NCBI GenBank assembly: GCA_023145535.1
Contig: JAGLDQ010000049.1
Location: forward strand, 1-5,104
Direction of reading: 5' to 3'
Length of the DNA: 5,104 bases
Source of the DNA: Cocleimonas sp.
GTDB taxonomy: Bacteria; Pseudomonadota; Gammaproteobacteria; Thiotrichales; Thiotrichaceae
A model generated the notes under the pieces. That model had not been told where the DNA came from, did not search any database, and saw only the letters and a program-made list of their open reading frames with translations. Each line of letters begins with the position of its first letter. Position 1 is the stretch's first letter. The position numbers and the translations under genes were made by a program. This document shows, one piece after another, positions 1 to 5,104 of this stretch.

Positions 1-22
1 TTACTTCGCTTGGCATATTCAT
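1..22 (-). CDS. 5' end of an unidentified gene, cut by the window edge
   Basis: An ATG on the minus strand at 22-20 opens a frame reading MNMPSEV before the window ends. It is preceded by AAGGAA at 33-28, a strong Shine-Dalgarno match, with a 5-base spacer. It lies 56 bases downstream of the stop codon of the nuclease-ParA gene on the same strand, and no hairpin terminator is visible in between, so the two are probably co-transcribed. Seven codons are not enough to assign a family. By analogy with ParA operons a ParB-like or other partner might be expected here, but nothing in the sequence shows this. A second in-frame ATG at 16-14 is a less well placed alternative start. Confidence 0.6.
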
Positions 23-56
23 GTTGCTTCCTTGTTTTTATTATATTTTTATAGGA

Positions 57-65
57 GGGGGGGGG
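57..65. repeat. G9 homopolymer (C9 in the operon transcript)
   Basis: Nine consecutive G on the plus strand fall in the 56-base gap between the nuclease-ParA stop codon and the ribosome binding site of the next gene. In the mRNA of that operon it reads as C9. It lies outside both reading frames, so a length change would alter spacing or RNA structure only. Tracts like this slip during replication and are also prone to sequencing error. Confidence 0.8.
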
Positions 66-78
66 TATTTTTTGCACG

Positions 79-1164
79 CTAGGTTATATCAAGATGCTCC
101 ATTAAGTATTCTGTTAATTTAAGAAAATCATCACGTGGATGGCAACGTCCGCCAATCGTTTTAAATGCTAGGTCAGGCTCACTTCCCCAGTTTCTTAATA
201 TTTTACTTTCTCTGATGCTAACGGTTTCTTCAGGATCCATCAAAAGGCATTTTTTATCTTCTAGAGCAGAAATGATGGCGACTACATCATGATATCGTTT
301 TTGATCTTGCTTACTTTGTGCATAGTATTTATTCATAATAATAAAGATGGAAGCGTGAGTATTACAATTTCTTATTTGCTCAATGGTTCTAAGCAAAACT
401 TCTGCTTTACTCCCTATGTCGAGTGGACTAAGCGATGTCGGAATAATAAAGCTTTCTGTTTTTTTCAATAAATCTAAACTATTACGCTCAAATGCAGGAG
501 AGCAGTCAAAGATGGTAACCGATTCTTGAGAATTGGTATTTTCATTCCAATCCGATACTTTAGCGACATTAATCGTGTTATTGTCACCCGTTCTTGAATT
601 GGGAACAGAGGCTTTACTGCCTGTTAATCGATAGAGATTTTCTTCAGGATCCCCATCAATAAGGCTGACTTTATACCCTGAAATAGCAAAAGCACCCGCA
701 AGATGAGCGGAAACTACTGTTTTTCCAACGCCCCCTTTAGCCGTAAAAACGGAAATATAGTGGTTTGATTTTTGTTCTTGAGGCGCATGATCTATATCTT
801 TGGATAAATAATCCCAAATAAATTTATTTTCTTCCAAATGCCCCATATAAAAGTTTTGAACTTTCTCCGCTGCAATGGCTGCAATAGCAGGCGCGCTAAA
901 CCCCTTTGATGAGATAATCGCGCCTTCCTTAATATTGCTACGATCCATAAAATCTCTAAATTTAGTCACTTGCCTGATTGAAACTTTGTTTTTAAAATTT
1001 TTGACTTGAACCGCGATTATTTTTTGATTCTTCATCGCTAGAAAGTCATAACCAGGTTCGTTTTGTTTGTTATTTATCCTAATAGTAAATCCTAAGTCTT
1101 CAAATCTCACCGCAATAAATTTTTCAAAATCAAAAGCACTTTCAAAGCTCTGTGCAATAGTCAT
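79..1164 (-). CDS. Mrr-like nuclease domain fused to a ParA/MinD-type ATPase
   Basis: This is a 361-residue cytoplasmic protein with two domains. Residues about 10-105 look like an Mrr-type PD-(D/E)XK domain. A helix FEKFIAVRFEDLGF is followed by GYD (D40) and the QVK motif (Q53, K55), then AIISSKGFSAPA, which resembles the conserved end of Mrr catalytic domains. After a linker, residues about 135-361 form a ParA/MinD P-loop ATPase. It has deviant Walker A KGGVGKT (143-149, signature Lys143), Walker A' LIDGDPEEN (D172) and Walker B VTIFDCSP (D220). All key residues of both domains are present, so both may be active. ParA proteins dimerise on ATP and move or position DNA or protein cargo, while Mrr domains cut DNA, often modified DNA. 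The joint role is unknown; partition or defence are inferences. An ATG at 1176 would add four residues (MEFA). I chose 1164 because GGAG at 1174-1171 sits 6 bases upstream of it, whereas the 1176 ATG has no ribosome binding site. Confidence 0.88.
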   Translation of the reverse strand: MTIAQSFESAFDFEKFIAVRFEDLGFTIRINNKQNEPGYDFLAMKNQKIIAVQVKNFKNKVSIRQVTKFRDFMDRSNIKEGAIISSKGFSAPAIAAIAAEKVQNFYMGHLEENKFIWDYLSKDIDHAPQEQKSNHYISVFTAKGGVGKTVVSAHLAGAFAISGYKVSLIDGDPEENLYRLTGSKASVPNSRTGDNNTINVAKVSDWNENTNSQESVTIFDCSPAFERNSLDLLKKTESFIIPTSLSPLDIGSKAEVLLRTIEQIRNCNTHASIFIIMNKYYAQSKQDQKRYHDVVAIISALEDKKCLLMDPEETVSIRESKILRNWGSEPDLAFKTIGGRCHPRDDFLKLTEYLMEHLDIT

Positions 1165-1170
1165 AGCAAA

Positions 1171-1175
1171 CTCCA
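1171..1175 (-). promoter_or_regulatory. Ribosome binding site deciding the nuclease-ParA start
   Basis: TGGAG on the minus strand lies 6 bases before the ATG at 1164-1162. It overlaps the upstream ATG at 1176-1174, which itself is preceded only by AT-rich sequence. With a predicted transcript start near 1187, the 1176 start would have a leader of only about ten bases, which also favours 1164. Confidence 0.6.
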
Positions 1176-1193
1176 TTAATTATTTTCAACAAT

Positions 1194-1222
1194 ACTATAT
1201 GCTTATATATTGAACGTCTAAA
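1194..1222 (-). promoter_or_regulatory. Sigma70-type promoter of the nuclease-ParA operon
   Basis: Read on the minus strand, TTTAGA (1222-1217, four of six matches to the -35 consensus) is followed after exactly 17 bases by TATAGT (1199-1194, five of six matches to the -10 consensus). Transcription would start near 1187, giving a leader of about 23 bases to the ATG at 1164. The spacing and position are right, but AT-rich DNA gives chance matches. Confidence 0.5.
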
Positions 1223-1224
1223 TT

Positions 1225-1248
1225 AATGGATCAATGGATCAATGGATA
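1225..1248. repeat. Three tandem copies of AATGGATC next to the -35 box
   Basis: AATGGATC occurs at 1225-1232 and 1233-1240, and a third copy at 1241-1248 differs only in its last base (AATGGATA). The array ends two bases upstream of the leftward promoter's -35 box. The first two copies contain GATC, and a further GATC lies at 1257-1260. Directly repeated short sites beside a promoter are typical of operators, and in ParA-type operons of autoregulatory or centromere sites. Whether any protein binds here is inference. Confidence 0.6.
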
Positions 1249-1383
1249 AAAATCATGATCTATAATTAATCATACTGTGAGGAGAATAAATAGATAAACG
1301 GGTTATAGACTAAAAACATAGAATACTTTTAGGTCTAGCTTAGGGTGAAATAAACCTTATCCCTTGATAAATAACAAAATTTA

Positions 1384-1413
1384 TTTCCATATCGGCAAGA
1401 ACAAGGATATGAT
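1384..1413 (+). promoter_or_regulatory. Candidate promoter of the lipoprotein gene
   Basis: TTTCCA (1384-1389, four of six matches to -35) and TATGAT (1408-1413, five of six matches to -10) are 18 bases apart. Transcription would begin near 1420, leaving a leader of roughly 67 bases. Other AT-rich hexamers closer to the gene, such as TATATA at 1441-1446, lack a suitable -35 box. This is the best of several weak candidates. Confidence 0.3.
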
Positions 1414-1486
1414 GCGTTAAACGTATTGTTTTGTGAACGATATATAACCAATAAAGTCATACTATAAACAACAATCACTGGATTCT

Positions 1487-4084
1487 ATGATGACTCGTGT
1501 CAACACGCTAAGTATTATCTTCATTACGTTGCTATTTGTTTTATCTGCTTGTGGTGGTGGGAGTAAGAAGGTCATTAAAAAAGATGGCACACTAACGGTT
1601 AATGGAAAATTATTAGCAGGTATTCATTATCGCTCAGGAGAAACAAACGGTGTTACTAATACAAAAGGAGTATTTAAGTATGAACAGAAAAAAAATATTT
1701 CTTTTTCTCTTGATCGCAAATCATTAGGTAAGTTATCCGCAACGGTTCTTGATAAAAGCTCGAAAATCACCCTAACTCAGATTATTAATTCTGATCCTGA
1801 TCCCATAAAGGAGCTGAAAGCACTCCCTGAGAAATATAAGAACTTCGAAACGAATACTGGGTTTATTCAGTCACCAACGTATTTAACACTCATTGATTCA
1901 CGCATAGAAAAAATTCTTACCTTGAATGACAAACCCATTATAGGGATTGATTTCAGTTCTGGAAGCGTTTCTGGAGCCACGGATAACTTTGGTTTTTTTG
2001 ATTATGAAGCAGGCAAGCAGATTGCATTTAGCATTGCAGGTAAGCATATTGGCAGTGTTAACCCTAGCAACTTGCCTATTAGTATTGAGAAGTTGGTAGA
2101 AAGTGCGAGCAACCCCGTTATAAAGCATTTGCCTTTATTACTGACCGATCTCAATGCTGAAAATGTGCGTCAATTTAATGCTAAATTTACGTTAAATCAG
2201 CTTGAACAGGCGCTCTTTAAGCCCGCATCGCTACCAACAGGACGTTCACTAGGAATTAATCTAGAGACTCCACAAGCTGAAGCCGATGGAATATATCAAC
2301 CGCTTGCTTTTGTTGATATATTCCGTGTTGCACGTCCTTTTATGGAGAACTCTTGTACCGATATTAGTTATAATCGCGCAGGTTGGCCGCTTGATTTACC
2401 CACCAGTTGTGGATCACAAGGTGCAAAGAAATATGCCATGACGCGTATTTTGCAGTTTATGCCGAACGGTTCAGCCCCTGCAGGGCGCTATCATGTGCTT
2501 TATGAAGGCAAAGGTAATCTTAGCTTTGCCCATATGGGGAGCAATAAAAAAATAGTGGAAGCAGGTCATTTAACGCTTGATATTAAACCACTACCCAAAG
2601 CGCAAAGCATTCATGGTCTTGAAGTCTTTATTACCAAAATTGACCGTGATGATCCTATTCGCAATATCCGCATTATTATGCCCGGTGGTATCTGTAAAGG
2701 TAGTCCATTTAAACGGGTGACGACGGCCAATCAATGTTCAAAAGACAACCCCTTTATCGCCTTTATTGATGTGTTAAAAAACAACCGTGAAGCGATTATC
2801 TTTAACCCTGACTTTCTTGCCTTTCATAAGGATTTCCGTGTTTTGCGGATGATGAACTTTATGGAAGCCACACCCCGTCGCCCAGCTTCAAATAGCATTA
2901 ACCCCTGTCCTGCTAATGCTCGTTATAATGATTGTATGACCCGCGAAAGAAGCTGGAGTCAAATTGCGAAAATGTCAGATGCTAGCTGGGGCGGTTCGTA
3001 TAAAACGATTGTCACGAAACGCTTTGGAGTACCCCTTGAGGTTACGGTTGCATTAGCAAATCTCTTACAAGCGCATCCTTGGTTTACGCTTCCCTTTAAT
3101 GCCAGTGATACTTATATTGATCAATACGCTGCTTATCTTAAAAGTAATTTGGATAAAAAACTAGACGCACACATCGAGTATAGTAATGAAGTCTGGAATG
3201 GTGGATTTTGGGGGGCGCAGTATGCTGTTGTAATGGGTAAGAAATTAGGCTTGGATAAGCCCGCTCTACCTTTTCGCTCTGAGGAGCACAGTGCGCGAGT
3301 ACGCTTTTATTCTAAACGCTCTGTAGAGGTTTTTAAACGCTTTGAAACAGTCTTTGGTAATTTGACTAGACTGGTACGTATTATGGGCGGACAGCATAAA
3401 TCACATTCCTATAGTCGTGAAATTCTATCGTATAATGATGCCGCTGATAATACCGATGTACTCGCGGTTGCACCTTATTTTCATGGTTGCTGGAGTCGAA
3501 CTAAAGCAGGTGATCGCGAGATTCCAATCGCCGCTTGTAGTAATACCGATGTTGTAGAAAAAACATTAGCAGAAGCAAAATCAGTGGATGATATATTTAC
3601 CACCATCAATAGCACCTACAGACCAACGGCGGCAACGGCGGGTAGCAGAGGCGATACAAATTCTATTGATGCGATTACAAAATTAATGACAAATCAGGTG
3701 AGTACTGCCAATGAGTTTGATGTTGATCTCTACACCTATGAAGGGGGGCAGCATCTAACGGTCAATTATGGCGACTCTACCCTATCAGCCAACAAACTGA
3801 ACTCACTGCATGATTTATTTGCAGCGGCAAATCGTGATCCTCGTATGGGCGATTTATACACAAAATTTCTCAATGAGTGGAAAAATCGAGGGGGTAAGCA
3901 GTTTATGTTATTCACCTCCCCGCAAAGTTTTAACCGCTATGGCTTTTTTGGCATTAAGGAGTCTATCAATCAACCACGAGTTGAAGCACCTAAATACAAT
4001 GCGGCGATGAGTTTTCAAGAGGATACAGGGACTTGTTGGTGGGCGGGTTGTGATGTGTATCAAGCGCCTCGTTTAGCTCGCTAA
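1487..4084 (+). CDS. Large lipoprotein with putative clan-A-like glycoside hydrolase domain
   Basis: This 865-residue protein is exported and lipid-anchored. A hydrophobic signal segment (about 6-21) ends in the lipobox LSAC with Cys22. Gly at +2 predicts transfer to the outer membrane by Lol sorting. Residues 36-100 and 144-204 are two copies of a small beta-rich domain (pattern LT-N-K, GI, SG, G-T, G-F-Y, FS, K, G). Residues about 250-845 form one large domain with GINLETPQAEADG (256-268), VARPF (281-285), YSNEVWN (565-571), VAPYF (661-665) and TYEGGQHL (750-757). The Asn-Glu of YSNEVWN (E568) and E752 match the acid/base and nucleophile placement of clan-A (beta/alpha)8 glycosidases, so a polysaccharide substrate is inferred. 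I recall related proteins with SNEVWN annotated only as hypothetical or cellulose-binding. All ten mature cysteines pair closely: 290/308, 403/417, 474/483, 668/684, 850/855. TGGA at 1479-1482 is a weak ribosome site and fits the second ATG (1490, 7-base gap) slightly better than 1487. Confidence 0.85.
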   Translation: MMTRVNTLSIIFITLLFVLSACGGGSKKVIKKDGTLTVNGKLLAGIHYRSGETNGVTNTKGVFKYEQKKNISFSLDRKSLGKLSATVLDKSSKITLTQIINSDPDPIKELKALPEKYKNFETNTGFIQSPTYLTLIDSRIEKILTLNDKPIIGIDFSSGSVSGATDNFGFFDYEAGKQIAFSIAGKHIGSVNPSNLPISIEKLVESASNPVIKHLPLLLTDLNAENVRQFNAKFTLNQLEQALFKPASLPTGRSLGINLETPQAEADGIYQPLAFVDIFRVARPFMENSCTDISYNRAGWPLDLPTSCGSQGAKKYAMTRILQFMPNGSAPAGRYHVLYEGKGNLSFAHMGSNKKIVEAGHLTLDIKPLPKAQSIHGLEVFITKIDRDDPIRNIRIIMPGGICKGSPFKRVTTANQCSKDNPFIAFIDVLKNNREAIIFNPDFLAFHKDFRVLRMMNFMEATPRRPASNSINPCPANARYNDCMTRERSWSQIAKMSDASWGGSYKTIVTKRFGVPLEVTVALANLLQAHPWFTLPFNASDTYIDQYAAYLKSNLDKKLDAHIEYSNEVWNGGFWGAQYAVVMGKKLGLDKPALPFRSEEHSARVRFYSKRSVEVFKRFETVFGNLTRLVRIMGGQHKSHSYSREILSYNDAADNTDVLAVAPYFHGCWSRTKAGDREIPIAACSNTDVVEKTLAEAKSVDDIFTTINSTYRPTAATAGSRGDTNSIDAITKLMTNQVSTANEFDVDLYTYEGGQHLTVNYGDSTLSANKLNSLHDLFAAANRDPRMGDLYTKFLNEWKNRGGKQFMLFTSPQSFNRYGFFGIKESINQPRVEAPKYNAAMSFQEDTGTCWWAGCDVYQAPRLAR

Positions 4085-4093
4085 GGGGGGGGG
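4085..4093. repeat. G9 homopolymer directly after the lipoprotein stop codon
   Basis: Nine G follow the TAA stop (4082-4084) without any intervening base. Because the stop comes first, slippage here cannot change the reading frame of the lipoprotein. It is the second G9 run of the window, also on the plus strand and also just beyond a gene end. Confidence 0.8.
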
Positions 4094-4140
4094 CACAAAG
4101 TAATAGCCGAGCGATGCAATGATTAAGATCATTCAAGCAG

Positions 4141-4199
4141 AAATAAAAAGGTAAGCCAATGGGGGAGCTTTATTTTTTCGAAGCTCCCCATCGGCTTAC
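4141..4199 (-). terminator. Rho-independent terminator of the DUF3050 gene
   Basis: An inverted repeat has arms 4151-4170 and 4181-4199 around a 10-base loop. Pairing is nearly complete over about 19 pairs, with one A/G difference near the outer end and one extra G bulged in the left arm. On the minus strand the stem is followed by CTTTTTATTT (4150-4141), the U-tract of an intrinsic terminator. The stem starts one base after the DUF3050 stop codon. On the plus strand the stem is followed by ATTACCG with no T-run, so it is a poor terminator for the lipoprotein gene, although the hairpin could still protect that mRNA's 3' end. Confidence 0.85.
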
Positions 4200-4200
4200 A

Positions 4201-4977
4201 TTACCGAGTTAAGTTGGCTTTTATTGCCTCGTTTATGCTATCCCATAAAAGAACTCTTTTAGTCAATGCTTCCTTCGCGACTTGAAGAGACTCCTCCCAT
4301 TTACTGGCATCATCGCCACATAGTTTTTTTATCATCTTGGTGGCCATAGGGCCATGCTCATCGCCATCTATTTCGATATGACGATCAAGATAGTAAACCA
4401 ATTTATTATATTTTGTATTGGATGCTACATTCAGTTTTTTAACAATCTCAATGAACATATCGGGAATTAAATTTTCTCGGCCAAAGGTAAAACTAGATGC
4501 AATTAAATGCGGTTTGTTGGTAGCAATGACTTGAAAGGTAAAATCAGTAAAGGCTTTACTTGCCTGTGATGGGAATATCTTTGCATTGATCTTATTGTAT
4601 TCTTTATTTTTTAAGAAATGCTCGATAAGCATTTCAATTTTTGAAGTTTTTGCACCCACTTCGCTCATTGCTTCAACATACATCTCAAAGTGACTCATGG
4701 GGATATTTAGCACCGTTAAATCACTTTCTTCTGCTAAAACAATTTCGTTTATAAATCTTCTTAGGAGCGGATCACCCTTAGGAATCCAAGGGATTGATGT
4801 CATTGTTAAGTGCATTTGAAGCGACTTTAATAAAGACATAAAATCCCATACGGCGAAAACATGACTTTCCATAAAGATTTGAAGGTCTTCAATAGAATTA
4901 ATGTTTTGGTATAACGCATGAGTTAAAAGCTGGTGTCTTAGTGAAACTAATTCTTTTTCTATTACTTGTATTTGCAT
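4201..4977 (-). CDS. DUF3050 family protein, heme-oxygenase-like fold
   Basis: This 258-residue cytoplasmic protein has no signal peptide or membrane segment. It shows the DUF3050 hallmarks along its whole length: FMESHVFAVWDFMSLLKSLQ (35-54), NEIVLAEESD (77-86), SHFEMY (95-100), FTFGRENLIPDMF (163-175), YYLDRHIEIDGDEHGP (195-210) and LLWDSI (243-248). The family is all-helical and, to my knowledge, belongs with the heme-oxygenase/TenA-like fold. The H200-x3-D204-x3-H208 motif resembles the last metal-binding helix of heme-oxygenase-like diiron oxidases. E84, H96 and E168 are plausible further ligands. A metal-dependent oxidase role is therefore possible, but no substrate is known or suggested by the neighbours. 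The gene stands alone, convergent with the lipoprotein gene, and ends one base before its terminator hairpin. The ATG at 4977 is the first in frame after an upstream stop, and no clear Shine-Dalgarno sequence precedes it. Confidence 0.9.
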   Translation of the reverse strand: MQIQVIEKELVSLRHQLLTHALYQNINSIEDLQIFMESHVFAVWDFMSLLKSLQMHLTMTSIPWIPKGDPLLRRFINEIVLAEESDLTVLNIPMSHFEMYVEAMSEVGAKTSKIEMLIEHFLKNKEYNKINAKIFPSQASKAFTDFTFQVIATNKPHLIASSFTFGRENLIPDMFIEIVKKLNVASNTKYNKLVYYLDRHIEIDGDEHGPMATKMIKKLCGDDASKWEESLQVAKEALTKRVLLWDSINEAIKANLTR

Positions 4978-5104
4978 TGTTAAATTTTGACCATGTGTTT
5001 TTTAGTCATAATAACCTATACCAACACCTCGATACCTATCCATTATTATTTGAATGGACTATAACGAAGCGTCATAGTAAAACGCTATTTTGTGTATCCA
5101 GATG
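4978..5104. other. Upstream region of the DUF3050 gene, no gene seen
   Basis: These AT-rich 127 bases should carry the promoter of the leftward DUF3050 gene, but no -35/-10 pair with good spacing stands out. Two small inverted repeats are present: TCCATT (5039-5044) with AATGGA (5053-5058), and AGCGT with ACGCT around 5068-5086. No reading frame of useful length begins or ends here on either strand. Confidence 0.5.

Larger units (their letters stand above)
1177..1486. other. Divergent intergenic region, 310 bases, no gene
   Basis: This very AT-rich region separates two divergent genes. Its left third holds the leftward promoter and three tandem octamers (separate entries). ATCATGAT at 1252-1259 is a perfect 8-bp palindrome. 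GAAATAAA at 1347-1354 and TTTATTTC at 1380-1387 form an inverted repeat enclosing a smaller one, TTATC/GATAA at 1357-1370. This nested structure lies just before and over the candidate -35 box of the lipoprotein gene and could be an operator, though AT-rich DNA yields such repeats by chance. A GAGGAG at 1278-1283 resembles a ribosome binding site, but no usable start codon follows. I see no RNA gene here. Confidence 0.6.

Noticed and set aside
289..471. 60-codon plus-strand open frame
   Set aside because: It lies wholly inside the nuclease-ParA gene on the opposite strand, has no ribosome binding site, and its product resembles nothing recognisable.
1225..1248. The tandem octamers as a CRISPR array
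   Set aside because: The repeats are 8 bp, contiguous and have no spacers, which excludes CRISPR.
1278..1283. GAGGAG resembling a ribosome binding site in the divergent region
   Set aside because: No ATG, GTG or TTG follows at a usable distance with an open frame, so no gene is supported.
1898..2128. 76-codon minus-strand open frame
   Set aside because: It is antisense to the duplicated-domain region of the lipoprotein gene, whose protein is clearly the real product.
3810..4010. 66-codon plus-strand open frame in another frame
   Set aside because: It overlaps the conserved C-terminal part of the lipoprotein and has no family likeness of its own.
4118..4133. Small hairpin AATGAT/ATCATT after the lipoprotein gene
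   Set aside because: Six AT-rich pairs without a following T-run are too weak to call a terminator.
5020..5064. Minus-strand sequence beginning TATAGTCCATTC, faintly like a transposon or small-repeat end
   Set aside because: No matching inverted end, target duplication or transposase fragment is visible in the window, and the likeness is too short to support a mobile element.

Overview
The window is AT-rich bacterial DNA with three complete protein genes and the first few codons of a fourth. A lipoprotein signal peptide ending in a lipobox followed by three glycines points to a Gram-negative host. Together with overall codon use, this fits a gammaproteobacterium of moderate to low GC. The genus cannot be told from the sequence.

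Layout. (1) Positions 1-1164, minus strand: a gene for a protein joining an Mrr-like PD-(D/E)XK nuclease domain to a ParA/MinD-type ATPase. After a 56-base gap comes the start of a second gene, with its own good ribosome binding site, which runs off the left edge. The two look like one operon. (2) Positions 1165-1486: a divergent intergenic region. It holds a recognisable promoter for the nuclease-ATPase gene, three tandem 8-bp repeats abutting that promoter's -35 box, and a weaker candidate promoter for the rightward gene. (3) Positions 1487-4084, plus strand: an 865-residue lipoprotein with two copies of a small beta-rich domain. These are followed by a large domain with two conserved Glu motifs, like those of clan-A glycoside hydrolases, and five closely spaced cysteine pairs. 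(4) Positions 4085-4200: a short convergent region with a run of nine G directly after the stop codon and a strong hairpin terminator serving the leftward gene. (5) Positions 4201-4977, minus strand: a full-length DUF3050 protein, predicted to have a heme-oxygenase-like helical fold with a possible metal site. (6) Positions 4978-5104: its upstream region, with no further gene visible.

The three complete genes do not form one pathway. The lipoprotein and the DUF3050 gene converge, and the nuclease-ATPase operon diverges from the lipoprotein. The most likely candidate for an undescribed system is the nuclease-ParA fusion with its truncated partner gene and its repeat-bearing promoter. It could be an accessory partition or genome-defence module, but this is inference and the partner is almost entirely outside the window.
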